Assembly (NCBI GenBank): GCA_027078745.1
Contig: JALWWO010000017.1
Location: 1 to 64,000 of the forward strand
Source: Chromatiaceae bacterium
GTDB taxonomy: Bacteria; Pseudomonadota; Gammaproteobacteria; Chromatiales; Chromatiaceae
Reading direction: 5' to 3'
DNA length: 64,000 bases
Part shown: piece after piece, positions 45,972-55,534 of the stretch
How the letters are laid out: every line of letters starts with the position of its first letter
Numbering within the stretch: position 1 is the first letter of the stretch
The notes under the pieces: generated by a model
What the model was told of the DNA's origin: nothing
What the model saw: the letters and a program-made list of their open reading frames with translations, nothing else
Database searches by the model: none
Program-made: the position numbers and the translations under genes

Positions 45972-48900
45972 ATGAACATCGGTGAATATTCCGTCAGAAG
46001 CCCTGTCGTTTCCTGGCTCTTGGTCATCATCTTAGTAGGTGGTGGGATCTGGGGTTTCGAGCACATGGGCAAGCTCGAAGACCCCGCCTTCACGATCAAG
46101 CTAGCCAAAGTGATCACCTATTACCCGGGTGCCTCCGCAAAAGAGGTTCAAGACGAGGTCACCTATCATATCGAAGACGCTATCCAGCTCATGGGGCAGG
46201 TCAAGCAGATCAAGCAATCGATCTCCCGCCCTGGCATGTCTGATATCACCATCGAGTTCAAGGACCAGTACCGAGCAGCAGATTTTCCCGACATTTACGA
46301 CGAGTTGCGGCGCAAGATCGCTGACATGCGTCACAAATTACCGCCGGGGGCACAGGATCCCATCATCTATGACGATTTTGCGGATGTGTACGGCATCTAT
46401 GTAGCGCTGTCCGGCGAAGGGTATACCTGGCGGGATCTTTGGGATACGGCAGACCGCTTGAAGAAACAGCTGGTTCAGGTACCTGGCGTGCGAAAGATCG
46501 TCATCGGGGGTGCCCAAAGAGAAGTGGTCTATGTGGAGATCTCTCGGGCCCGTTTGGGAGAGCTGGGCATCTCACCTGAACACATTGCTCGCATCCTGAA
46601 ATCTCAGAATCTGGTCGCCCCAGCAGGCCACATCGATGTGGAAAACTTCCGGCTGCGCATCTGGCCCACCGGAGAGACCACTTCGGTGAAGGCCATTGGC
46701 GATCTGCTGGTGAGCGCGAAGAACGAAAAGACGCTCATCTATCTCAAGGACATCGCAACCATTCGGCGGGCCTACGAAGAAGTGCCTTCCCAGCTCTTTT
46801 ACTTCAACGGCAAGCCCGCCCTGACCCTGGGCATCTCCATGGCCAGCGGGCAAAACGTAGTGGCCGTGGGCGAGCGCCTCACCCGGCGGCTCAAGGAGCT
46901 TGAAGCCATCATACCCGCCGGTATGAGGCTGCAGGCGATCTACAATCAGCCGAAGGAGGTGGAGCAATCCGTCAGCAGCTTCATCCTGAGCGTTGGAGAA
47001 GCGGTGGCCATCGTGTTAGTGGTGCTGCTGCTCTTCATGGGGCTGCGGTCGGGCATCATCATCGGCGCCGTGCTGCTCATCACCGTGGCGGGCACCCTGT
47101 TCATCATGGCCCTCTATGGCATCGAGCTGCACCGGATTTCCCTGGGCGCTTTGGTCATCGCCCTGGGCATGTTGGTGGACAATGCCATCGTCATCGCCGA
47201 CGGCATGTTGATCCAGATGCAACGAGGGGTGCCCGCAACCCAAGCGGCTCGGGAGACGGTGGGCAAGACCATTTGGGCTCTGCTGGGCGGCACCCTCATC
47301 GGTATCCTCGCCTTCGCGGGCATCGGCTTCTCGCAAGACAGCACCGGCGAATTCGCAGGTTCTTTATTCCAAGTCATCCTCATTTCCCTGCTGCTCTCCT
47401 GGATTACCGCAGTGAGCACCACTCCTTTGCTCTGTGCCCTGCTCCTCAAGCAAGGGAAAGGACCGGAAGAAGGCGAGCGAGCCAGAGATCCCTATGACGC
47501 CTTGCCCTATCGTTTTTATCGGAAGCTCGTGCAAGCGGCGGTGGATCATCGCTGGCTTACCTTGAGCGTGGTGATCGCCCTCTTCCTCTTAGCCCTGTTG
47601 GGGTTTGGTGCCGCTCGGCAGGCGTTTTTTCCGCCGGCGAATACTCCCTTGTTCTTTGTGGACCTCTGGGAAGTCGAGGGTACAGATATTCGCAAAACCC
47701 TTTCGGACACCCTGCGCGTTTCCGAGTATCTGCGCTCTTTAGAAGGGGTGGAGCAAACCGCTAGCTCCATCGGAGGGCCCCATCTGCGTTTCACCCTAGT
47801 CTATGATGCCAAGGGCAGCACATCGGCTTACTCCCAAATCATCGTGCAGACGGACACTCGGGAACGCATCCCAGAGATCTGGGAAAAGGTGGAGACTTTC
47901 CTGCATCAAGAACTTCCCTGGACCGATCCCATCATCAAATCCCTCATGATCGGCCCGGGGCGAGATTCTAAGATCGAGGCCCGCTTTTATGGACCGGATC
48001 CCGTGATCCTACGGCACCTCGCTGAGCAAGCGAAGGCAATTATGCGCGCAGATCCGGACGCCAAGGAAATTCGGGATGATTGGCGGCAGCCGGTGGCGGT
48101 GGTGCGGCCCCTCTTCAATGAACAGGTGGGCCGCCAGCTGGGCATCACTCGGGATCATCTAGCGGATGCGCTGCAATATGCCACGGATGGGACTCAGGTT
48201 GGTCTGTATCGAGATGGCATTCGGTTACTGCCCATCTTCGCCCGGGCACCGGACGATGAACGAGGGGATGTGGGCGCATTGCAGGATATCTTGGTCTGGA
48301 GCCCCGTTTTGAACAAGGCGATTCCCGCCGCCCAAGTGGTCTCCGGTTATGAAACCGTTTGGGAAAATCAGGTCATCGGTAGCCGGAACCGCATCCAGAC
48401 GATCATCGCTTCCTGCAATCCTAAGAGCGGCATGACCGCCACCCTGTTCAATCGATTGCGCCCGAAGATCGAAGCCATCGAACTGCCGCCTGGCTATGCC
48501 CTGGATTGGGGCGGGGAATACGAAGATCAAACAGATGCTAAAAAATCCCTGTTCGGCGCTTTGCCACCAGCCTTCCTGGCCATGGTCCTGGTCAGTGTGC
48601 TCCTTTTCGGCAAGGTGCGCCAGCCCTTGATCATCTGGCTGACCGTGCCCCTGGCCATAGTGGGCATCACGGCTGGCCTGCTGGGGTTCGACGGAGCATT
48701 CGACTTCATGTCCTTGCTGGGCGCCCTGTCCCTAGCAGGCTTGCTCATCAAGAATGCCATCGTACTCATCGAAGAAATCGATCAACAGATCGCTGCAGGA
48801 AAGCCGTCCTATCAAGCCATCATCGATGGGGGCGTGAGCCGGCTGCGGCCCGTGGTGTTGGCGGCGGCGACCACGATTCTGGGCTTGATTCCCCTGCTCT

Positions 48901-49040
48901 CCGATGTGTTCTTCGTGAACATGTCCCTCACCATCATGGCGGGCTTGGGCTTTGCGACGATCCTGACTCTGCTGGTGGTGCCCACGCTCTATGCAACCCT
49001 GTTCCAGATCCGAAAGGATGCGAAGGCGGGGGGAAGCTGA
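45972..49040 (+). CDS. RND-family efflux permease
   Basis: A 1022-residue inner-membrane proton-driven exporter with the 1+5+1+5 helix pattern and two large periplasmic loops. YYPGASAKEVQDEVTYHIED is the first porter-domain block, and GMLVDNAIVIADG in helix 4 carries the proton-relay Asp. GGEYEDQTDAKKSLFGALPP precedes the second helix bundle. It has a strong AGGAGGAG site. Substrate cannot be told; the pattern fits the hydrophobe/amphiphile branch rather than heavy-metal pumps. A hairpin follows the stop. Confidence 0.92.
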   Translation: MNIGEYSVRSPVVSWLLVIILVGGGIWGFEHMGKLEDPAFTIKLAKVITYYPGASAKEVQDEVTYHIEDAIQLMGQVKQIKQSISRPGMSDITIEFKDQYRAADFPDIYDELRRKIADMRHKLPPGAQDPIIYDDFADVYGIYVALSGEGYTWRDLWDTADRLKKQLVQVPGVRKIVIGGAQREVVYVEISRARLGELGISPEHIARILKSQNLVAPAGHIDVENFRLRIWPTGETTSVKAIGDLLVSAKNEKTLIYLKDIATIRRAYEEVPSQLFYFNGKPALTLGISMASGQNVVAVGERLTRRLKELEAIIPAGMRLQAIYNQPKEVEQSVSSFILSVGEAVAIVLVVLLLFMGLRSGIIIGAVLLITVAGTLFIMALYGIELHRISLGALVIALGMLVDNAIVIADGMLIQMQRGVPATQAARETVGKTIWALLGGTLIGILAFAGIGFSQDSTGEFAGSLFQVILISLLLSWITAVSTTPLLCALLLKQGKGPEEGERARDPYDALPYRFYRKLVQAAVDHRWLTLSVVIALFLLALLGFGAARQAFFPPANTPLFFVDLWEVEGTDIRKTLSDTLRVSEYLRSLEGVEQTASSIGGPHLRFTLVYDAKGSTSAYSQIIVQTDTRERIPEIWEKVETFLHQELPWTDPIIKSLMIGPGRDSKIEARFYGPDPVILRHLAEQAKAIMRADPDAKEIRDDWRQPVAVVRPLFNEQVGRQLGITRDHLADALQYATDGTQVGLYRDGIRLLPIFARAPDDERGDVGALQDILVWSPVLNKAIPAAQVVSGYETVWENQVIGSRNRIQTIIASCNPKSGMTATLFNRLRPKIEAIELPPGYALDWGGEYEDQTDAKKSLFGALPPAFLAMVLVSVLLFGKVRQPLIIWLTVPLAIVGITAGLLGFDGAFDFMSLLGALSLAGLLIKNAIVLIEEIDQQIAAGKPSYQAIIDGGVSRLRPVVLAAATTILGLIPLLSDVFFVNMSLTIMAGLGFATILTLLVVPTLYATLFQIRKDAKAGGS

Positions 49041-49046
49041 GGACAA

Positions 49047-49067
49047 CCCGCCGGTTCCACCGGCGGG
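49047..49067. terminator. GC-rich hairpin between convergent RND and corA genes
   Basis: CCCGCCGGT (49047-49055) pairs with ACCGGCGGG (49059-49067) over a 3-nt loop and abuts the corA stop. It has no T-run on either side, so a bidirectional terminator is only inferred from position. Confidence 0.45.
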
Positions 49068-50015
49068 CTATAGCCAACCCTTGCGTTTGAAAACGAGATA
49101 GGGGCCGGCTCCGGCCAAGAGCATGGCGCCCAGAGCGAGGGGATAGCCCCAGGGCCAGGCGAGTTCCGGCATGTGCGCGAAATTCATGCCGTAGATGCCG
49201 GCGATCAGGGTGGGGGGCAGGAAGACCAAGGCTACCACGGAGAGGATCTTCATGATCCGGTTCTGCTCCATGTTGATGAAGCCCTGGGCCGCGTTGAGCA
49301 GGAAATCCGCCTTTTCGGAAAGGAAGCTGTTGTGGGGCAATAGGGTTTCGATGTCCGAGAGCAGTTCTTCCGCCTGCTTGCGGTATCGCTTGCTAAGACT
49401 GGGTTGGCGGGCGATGAAGCGAATATCCCGCTGGCCATCCATCAGGCACAGGCGCACCTTGCCCACCAGATCTTCTTGGAGCGCTAGGCCGTCCACTGCC
49501 TGAATGAGTTCCCCTTCCTCTCGTCCCAAGACCATGCGGCTGATCTGTTCCAGATCCCGATAGGCCTGTTCCATCTCGTCCGCCAGCCCGTTGACCTTGA
49601 TGTCCATGAGGGCCATCAACAGGGCCATGGGATTGCTCAGCGGACGCATGCCCCGGGCGTTGTACACCCGCAGCAATCGAAAGTGGGGCAGTTCCCGAGA
49701 GCAGATAGAGAAGAAGCGTTCTCCGTCGAAGAGCAGCGCCGCATTGGTGTTGCAGGGGGAACCCTCGAGCTGATGGAAGAACAGGCAGTTGACCTGAAAG
49801 CCTTGGTTGTGCACCACATGATGGGAACTGGCTTCCAACTCGTTGATCTCCCGAATGTCCGGCAGGGGCAGGGAACAGATCCGCTGGACCTGCTCCCATT
49901 CCGCTCGGGTAGGGGCGATCATCAGAACCCAGTCCGCTTCTCCCAAACGCTTGGGCTGTTCGGCGAGATCGAGTTCTACAAGCAAGCCCCCTGTCAGCTG
50001 ATAGGCCTGTAACAT
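49068..50015 (-). CDS. corA: CorA-family divalent cation transporter
   Basis: 315 residues. A soluble N-terminal funnel domain and long helix (about 150-250) are followed by two C-terminal membrane helices with the channel signature YGMNFAHMPEL between them. CorA forms a pentameric magnesium channel; the related ZntB moves zinc, and I cannot exclude that. The start has GGAAAGAAG upstream. It lies 30 nt downstream of apbC on the same strand and is probably in the same transcript. Confidence 0.88.
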   Translation of the reverse strand: MLQAYQLTGGLLVELDLAEQPKRLGEADWVLMIAPTRAEWEQVQRICSLPLPDIREINELEASSHHVVHNQGFQVNCLFFHQLEGSPCNTNAALLFDGERFFSICSRELPHFRLLRVYNARGMRPLSNPMALLMALMDIKVNGLADEMEQAYRDLEQISRMVLGREEGELIQAVDGLALQEDLVGKVRLCLMDGQRDIRFIARQPSLSKRYRKQAEELLSDIETLLPHNSFLSEKADFLLNAAQGFINMEQNRIMKILSVVALVFLPPTLIAGIYGMNFAHMPELAWPWGYPLALGAMLLAGAGPYLVFKRKGWL

Positions 50016-50045
50016 CTTCTTTCCGGGACAGCGGCGCTGAGCAAA

Positions 50046-51137
50046 TCAGTTGTTTTCGATCACGATGCGGGGGAATTTCGCCGCATAGTCCTTGGCCTGA
50101 AGAGAGAGCTTCGCCGCTGTCTTGCGGGCGATTTCCCGATAGATCGCCGTGATGCGGGAATCGGGCTGGGCGACGACCGTGGGTTTACCTCCGTCAGTTT
50201 CCTCCCGAATATGGATATCTAAGGGCAAGGCCCCCAGCAGCTCCACCCCATATTGCTCTGCCATGGCCTTGCCGCCCCCTTCCCCGAAGATGGGTTCTTC
50301 GTAGCCGCACCGAGAGCAGATGTGGATGCTCATGTTCTCCACGATGCCCAGCACGGGCACTTCCACTTTCTGGAACATCTTCAATCCCTTGCGGGCATCC
50401 AACAGGGCGATGTCCTGGGGCGTGGTGACGATGATGGCACCGGACACGGGCACTTTCTGGGCTAAGGTCAACTGAGTGTCTCCGGTGCCTGGCGGCAGAT
50501 CGATGACCAGATAATCCAGATCCGACCAATTCGTATCGTTGAGCAGTTGTTCCAGGGCCTGGGTTACCATGGGCCCCCGCCAGATCATGGGGGTTTCCTC
50601 ATCGATGAGGAAACCGATGGACATGGCCTGGATGTGATAACTGTTCATGGGCTCCAGGGTTTTGCCGTCCTTGGACTCCGGCTTGCCGGAGATGCCCAGC
50701 ATCCGCGGCTGAGAGGGCCCATAGATGTCTGCATCTAGCAAGCCCACTCGGGCGCCTTCTGCGGACAGAGCCAGGGCCAGGTTCACCGCCGTGGTGGATT
50801 TCCCCACGCCCCCTTTGCCGGAAGCCACGGCGATGATGTTTTTCACATTGTCGATGGGCTTGAGGGACTTTTGCACGGAGTGGGCAACCACTCTCCAGCT
50901 CAGATCCACTTCGGCTTGGGAAACTTCGGGCACCTGGGTAATCCGTTCTTCCAGGGCCGAAACGATGGCCTCCTTGGCACCGGCAGCGGGAAACCCGAGC
51001 ACCACTTGCACCTTCACCCGATCTCCTTCGATCTGGATAGCCTTGACACATCCAGTGCTCACCAGATCTCGGCCGAGATGCGGTTCCACATAGTCTTTGA
51101 TGGCCGCTTCAATCGCTTCTTTGGTTACTTCAGACAT
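50046..51137 (-). CDS. apbC: Mrp/ApbC iron-sulfur cluster carrier ATPase
   Basis: A 363-residue P-loop NTPase that delivers Fe-S clusters to target enzymes. The N-terminal MIP18-type domain (residues 5-90) is followed by the deviant Walker A in VASGKGGVGKSTTAVNLALA, DADIYGPSQPRMLG, and the CxxC pair HICSRCGYEEPIFG that holds the bridging cluster in a dimer. It is divergent from metG, a common arrangement in gammaproteobacteria, with a 164-nt shared upstream region. Confidence 0.95.
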   Translation of the reverse strand: MSEVTKEAIEAAIKDYVEPHLGRDLVSTGCVKAIQIEGDRVKVQVVLGFPAAGAKEAIVSALEERITQVPEVSQAEVDLSWRVVAHSVQKSLKPIDNVKNIIAVASGKGGVGKSTTAVNLALALSAEGARVGLLDADIYGPSQPRMLGISGKPESKDGKTLEPMNSYHIQAMSIGFLIDEETPMIWRGPMVTQALEQLLNDTNWSDLDYLVIDLPPGTGDTQLTLAQKVPVSGAIIVTTPQDIALLDARKGLKMFQKVEVPVLGIVENMSIHICSRCGYEEPIFGEGGGKAMAEQYGVELLGALPLDIHIREETDGGKPTVVAQPDSRITAIYREIARKTAAKLSLQAKDYAAKFPRIVIENN

Positions 51138-51301
51138 AAGACACCCCGTGCAATGGAACTGAAAATCCGCCGCAGGGAAAGTGCGCCGGATCGGTCAATT
51201 CCTGCAAAGTTGGTCTTTAGGTGCCTGAATTCAAGCGGAATAGCGGGAAATCTAGCTTCATGTCATACTCATTTATTCTCGTTCTTCGATGATCCCCAGA
51301 G

Positions 51302-53329
51302 ATGATGACTGCTCAGCGATCCATTCTAGTGACCAGCGCCCTGCCCTATGCGAACGGCCCCATCCACATCGGCCATCTGGTGGAATACATTCAAACCGAT
51401 ATCTGGGCCCGCTTTCAGCGAATGCGGGGGCATCGCTGTTATTACGTCTGCGCGGATGATGCCCACGGCACGCCCATCATGCTGCGGGCGCGGCAAGAAG
51501 GCATCGATCCCGAGACTCTCATCGCGCGGGTAGCGGAAGCCCATCGGGCGGATTTTCGGGATTTCCGCATCAGCTTCGACAATTACTATTCCACCCACTC
51601 CCCGGAGAACCAGCGCTTTGCTCGCCTGATCTACGAGCGCAACCGAGATGGGGGGCACATCGTGCGGCGCACCATCCGACAAGCCTATGATCCGGTGGAA
51701 AAGATGTTCCTGCCGGATCGCTTTATCAAAGGAACCTGTCCGAAATGCGGCGCGGAAGACCAATACGGGGATAACTGCGAGGTCTGCGGGGCCAGCTATT
51801 CTCCGGCAGAGTTAAAAAATCCCCGATCGGTGGTATCCGGCGCCGTGCCCGAGGAACGGGAATCCGATCATTATTTCTTCCGCCTGCGCGATTTCGAAGA
51901 CGCGCTCCGCGCCTGGACCCGAAGCGGCAGCCTGCAACCGGAGGTCGCTCACAAGCTGGAAGAATGGTTTGCGGCGGGCTTGCAAGAATGGGATATCTCC
52001 CGAGATGCCCCCTATTTTGGCTTCGAGATTCCAGACCATCCGGGCAAATACTTTTATGTCTGGCTCGATGCGCCCATCGGCTACATGGCGAGCTTCCAAA
52101 ACCTCTGCGACCGCACCCCCGGGTTGGTCTTCGAGGATTTTTGGGGGCTGGATGCCGAGGCGGAGATCTATCACTTCATCGGCAAGGACATCATCTATTT
52201 CCACGCCCTGTTCTGGCCCGCCATGTTGCAGGGGGCGGGTTTCCGCACTCCCAGCGCGGTCTATGCCCACGGTTTCTTGACGGTGGACGGCCAGAAGATG
52301 TCCAAATCGCGGGGCACCTTCATCCAGGCCAGAACCTATCTGGATCACCTGAATCCGGAATACCTGCGCTACTACTTCGCCGCTAAGCTCGGGCCTGGGG
52401 TGGAAGATATCGATCTCAACCTAGAGGATTTCAGCCGCCGGGTAAACGCGGATCTGGTGGGCAAGGTGGTGAACATCGCTAGCCGCTGCGCGGGCTTTCT
52501 CACCAAGCGCTTCGAGGGGGAATTGTCCCCGCAACTGGCGGAACCTGCGCTGTTCGCGGCATTCGTTCAGGCGGGGGAAGCCATCGCCGCCGCCTATGAG
52601 GGGCGGGCCTTCAGCCGCGCGGTGCGGGAGATCATGGCCCTGGCGGATCGGGCCAACCAGTACATCGACGAGCAGGCGCCTTGGATCGTAGCCAAGGATC
52701 CGGCACAGTCCGAGCGACTGCAGGGCATCTGCTCCCTGGGCATCAATCTGTTCCGGGTGCTCATGGGGTATCTGCGGCCCATTTTGCCGGCCACCGCCGA
52801 GGCGGCGGAGCAGTTCCTTCAGATCCCGCCCCTGACCTGGGATGACCTGCCCAACCCCCTGTTGGCCCATCGGATCGCCCCGTTCCGGCCCCTCATGACC
52901 CGCGTCGATCCCAAGAAGATCGAAGCCATGCTCCAGGCAGCCAAAGCCGATCTCGCCGCCACTGCGCCCCAGGCAAAGAAGCCTGCGCGGGAACCCATCG
53001 CACCGGAGATCTCCTATGAGGACTTCGCCAAGCTGGATCTGCGCATCGTGCGCATTCTGGAAGCGGAAGCGGTGGAAGGGGCGGATCGATTGCTCCGGCT
53101 CCAGGTCGACCTGGGGGACGAGACAAGAACCGTCCTGGCGGGTATCCGAGCCGCCTATGATCCCAAAGATCTGGTGGGGAAACTCACAGTGCTGGTGGCC
53201 AACTTGGCCCCCCGAAAGATGCGGTTCGGCGTCTCAGAAGGCATGATCCTCGCCGCTGGCTCCGGCGGGCGGGAACTCTTCCTCTTGGAACCGGATGCGG
53301 GGGCCAAGCCCGGCATGCGGGTTCGTTAG
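51302..53329 (+). CDS. metG: Methionyl-tRNA synthetase
   Basis: 675 residues. The class I HIGH motif lies in [14 protein letters not shown] and KMSKS in [11 protein letters not shown]. The zinc knuckle [18 protein letters not shown] marks the E. coli-type enzyme. The C-terminal tRNA-binding (EMAP-like) domain from about residue 570 ([18 protein letters not shown]) supports dimerisation. All parts are present. An alternative ATG lies one codon downstream. A 233-nt gap without a recognisable gene follows before the PPK2 gene. Confidence 0.97.
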   Translation: MMTAQRSILVTSALPYANGPIHIGHLVEYIQTDIWARFQRMRGHRCYYVCADDAHGTPIMLRARQEGIDPETLIARVAEAHRADFRDFRISFDNYYSTHSPENQRFARLIYERNRDGGHIVRRTIRQAYDPVEKMFLPDRFIKGTCPKCGAEDQYGDNCEVCGASYSPAELKNPRSVVSGAVPEERESDHYFFRLRDFEDALRAWTRSGSLQPEVAHKLEEWFAAGLQEWDISRDAPYFGFEIPDHPGKYFYVWLDAPIGYMASFQNLCDRTPGLVFEDFWGLDAEAEIYHFIGKDIIYFHALFWPAMLQGAGFRTPSAVYAHGFLTVDGQKMSKSRGTFIQARTYLDHLNPEYLRYYFAAKLGPGVEDIDLNLEDFSRRVNADLVGKVVNIASRCAGFLTKRFEGELSPQLAEPALFAAFVQAGEAIAAAYEGRAFSRAVREIMALADRANQYIDEQAPWIVAKDPAQSERLQGICSLGINLFRVLMGYLRPILPATAEAAEQFLQIPPLTWDDLPNPLLAHRIAPFRPLMTRVDPKKIEAMLQAAKADLAATAPQAKKPAREPIAPEISYEDFAKLDLRIVRILEAEAVEGADRLLRLQVDLGDETRTVLAGIRAAYDPKDLVGKLTVLVANLAPRKMRFGVSEGMILAAGSGGRELFLLEPDAGAKPGMRVR

Positions 53330-53562
53330 CAAAAAGGCCTATAGGTGGGTTCTCCCTTTGGCAGCTCGGATCAGCCCGAATGATCCGCTGGCAGAAATCT
53401 TTTCTGGATAAGAGGCAGCGCCTCTATACTTGAGCTACCTGCTTCGCAAAGCGGGGTTGTCGGAGCCGCTGAACGGGTTTAGATCTCCCTCGACCCAGCG
53501 GCGCAGAGCCCCTTCTCAGAGTACGTCCGGTTTGATCCATCCGGTTGGATAGAGGAACGATC

Positions 53563-55053
53563 ATGTTTGAAGCGACCAAAGTAGGACGGAGTGTAGACAA
53601 AGCGACCTTCAAGAAACAGCAAGCAGAACTGCGCACCCAGCTCTTGGCGGTGCAACGGGAACTGCGCCACACAGATATTCCCCTCATCGTCCTCATCGCG
53701 GGTGTCGATGGGGCGGGCAAGGGCGAAGTGGTTAATCGCCTCAACGAATGGTTGGATACCCGCGGGGTTCAGACCTTCGCCTTCTGGGATGAAACCGATG
53801 AAGAACGCCAGCGCCCGCGCTACTGGCGGTTCTGGCGCACCCTGCCCGCCCGAGGCAACATGGCGATTCTGTTCGGCGGTTGGTATCTCGCGCCCATCGA
53901 GCAACGAATGCTGGGCAAGTGTCGGGATCAGGAATTGGATGCGGAGCTCAACCGCATCGTGGACTTCGAGCGCATGTTGATCCAAGACGGCGCCTTGCTG
54001 GTGAAGTTCTGGTTTCACCTTTCCGAAAAGGACCAGAAGGCCCGGCTGGAAGAGCTATCCCGAGACGACCGGAGCCGCTGGAAGATGCTCCCGAAAAAGG
54101 GCAAGTTCCACAAGCACTACCGCCGCTTTGAGCGGGTAGCTGAACGTATCATCCGCCACACGGATCGGGGTATCTCCCCCTGGTATCTCATCGAGGCGAA
54201 GGATCGCTATTATCGGGATCTCACCATGGGCAAGACCCTGCTGCAGGCCATTCAACGGCGGCTCAGCGAACCCCCGCCCCTGGAGTCCCCCCCCACCTCC
54301 GGCCATCTGGAACTGCCCGATGCACCCGGCGCTCAGATCACCATTCTGGATCAATTAGATCTGACCAAACGCCTGAGCAGAGATTTGTACAAGGTTCAGC
54401 TCAGACAGCTGCAACAGGAACTCAACGAGCTCTGTTGGCAGGCATACAATCAGAAGCGCTCCATCGTACTGGTGTTTGAGGGCGTGGATGCGGGCGGCAA
54501 GGGCGGGGCGATCCGCCGCTTTACCAATGCCATCGATGCTCGCCTCTATCGGGCTATCCCCATCGCCGCGCCTACGGATGAGGAAAAGGCCCATCATTAT
54601 CTCTGGCGCTTTTGGCGGCACGTGCCCCGCGATGGTTACATCACGATCTACGACCGCTCTTGGTACGGTCGGGTGCTGGTGGAGCGGGTGGAAGGATTCG
54701 CCACCACCATGGAATGGCAGCGCGCCTATTCCGAGATCAATCAGTTCGAGGAGCAGCTCATCGAGCACGGTACCATTTTGTTCAAATTCTGGCTTCAGGT
54801 CAGCCAGGAAGAACAGTTGCGGCGGTTCAAGGAGCGGGAGCGAGTGCCCTACAAGCGCTATAAGATCACAGATGAGGACTGGCGCAATCGGGAGAAGTGG
54901 CCCCAGTACAAGGCGGCGGTCAACGATATGATCGCCCGCACCAGCACGGAATGCGCCCCTTGGATTCTGGTGGAAGGGGATGACAAACCCTTCGCGCGAA
55001 TCAAGGTGTTGCGCAGCCTGCGGGATGGGATTCGGAAAGCGCTGAAGGAGTAG
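53563..55053 (+). CDS. pap: Polyphosphate:AMP phosphotransferase (tandem PPK2 domains)
   Basis: 496 residues with two PPK2 kinase domains. Domain 1 (about 15-230) has VLIAGVDGAGKGEVVNRL; domain 2 (about 265-490) has VFEGVDAGGKGGAIRRF and YDRSWYGRVLVERVEGF. Two-domain PPK2 enzymes phosphorylate AMP to ADP using polyphosphate, as in Acinetobacter; domain 2 usually carries the activity. The ATG at 53563 follows AGAGGAACG; an upstream in-frame start at 53545 is less likely. An unknown 145-residue gene follows after 9 nt. Confidence 0.9.
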   Translation: MFEATKVGRSVDKATFKKQQAELRTQLLAVQRELRHTDIPLIVLIAGVDGAGKGEVVNRLNEWLDTRGVQTFAFWDETDEERQRPRYWRFWRTLPARGNMAILFGGWYLAPIEQRMLGKCRDQELDAELNRIVDFERMLIQDGALLVKFWFHLSEKDQKARLEELSRDDRSRWKMLPKKGKFHKHYRRFERVAERIIRHTDRGISPWYLIEAKDRYYRDLTMGKTLLQAIQRRLSEPPPLESPPTSGHLELPDAPGAQITILDQLDLTKRLSRDLYKVQLRQLQQELNELCWQAYNQKRSIVLVFEGVDAGGKGGAIRRFTNAIDARLYRAIPIAAPTDEEKAHHYLWRFWRHVPRDGYITIYDRSWYGRVLVERVEGFATTMEWQRAYSEINQFEEQLIEHGTILFKFWLQVSQEEQLRRFKERERVPYKRYKITDEDWRNREKWPQYKAAVNDMIARTSTECAPWILVEGDDKPFARIKVLRSLRDGIRKALKE

Positions 55054-55062
55054 GAGTTTCCC

Positions 55063-55500
55063 TTGGACCGGCAATTGGCAGCAGCGGATGCCCGATGTTT
55101 GAAGGCAGTGGCCAATGCCCTGCTCTCGGATTCGGGCTTGATCGAATTTCTCAAACAGCTGGCGCCCCAATGGGGTTCCAGCCTTGGAAAGATGCGGGCC
55201 TACCGGGGGTTGCAGGCCTCGGGCCTGGCCTGCATTCTGCGGGTGGATTCTCGAGTGGCCATCCTCCTCAATGAGCAGCTCTACAGCCTGGAGGGCCCTT
55301 CCCCCCAAGCCTCTCATCTGGCCCAGGCCCTCCGGAATCCCCAGATGGAAGACTCAGGGCGCGAGGCCAGGATTGCATGGAGTACGGATTTCCCCGACTT
55401 GGTCCTCCGAATGGAGCAATATGCAGACGAAACCGGGCAACCGGCGGATCCGAATGCAGAGAGTTTCCATCATCGGGTAATCAGCTTGACTCTGGCTTAA
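55063..55500 (+). CDS. Hypothetical protein between pap and trkH
   Basis: 145 residues, start TTG at 55063 with TAGGAG 7 nt upstream. It is soluble, mixed alpha/beta by composition, without signal or membrane segment, and I recognise no family. Segments such as KMRAYRGLQASGLACILRVD and VAILLNEQLYSLEG suggest a compact domain. Spacing of 9 nt to pap and 34 nt to trkH indicates co-transcription. Confidence 0.65.
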   Translation: MDRQLAAADARCLKAVANALLSDSGLIEFLKQLAPQWGSSLGKMRAYRGLQASGLACILRVDSRVAILLNEQLYSLEGPSPQASHLAQALRNPQMEDSGREARIAWSTDFPDLVLRMEQYADETGQPADPNAESFHHRVISLTLA

Positions 55501-55534
55501 AAGCTTCTGAGCCTTTCCGCCGGTTTCGATACTT

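Noticed and set aside
49047..49067. REP/insertion-sequence end at the GC hairpin
   Set aside because: A single copy only, in a position fitting convergent gene ends. No transposase or second copy noticed in the window.
53330..53562. Possible regulatory RNA or gene in the gap after metG
   Set aside because: Only short weak hairpins (for example GAGGCAGCGCCTC) are seen and no coding frame. Nothing can be assigned.
54355..55317. Minus-strand 320-residue frame opposite pap
   Set aside because: The composition is a mirror of the PPK2 codons and no family motif appears.
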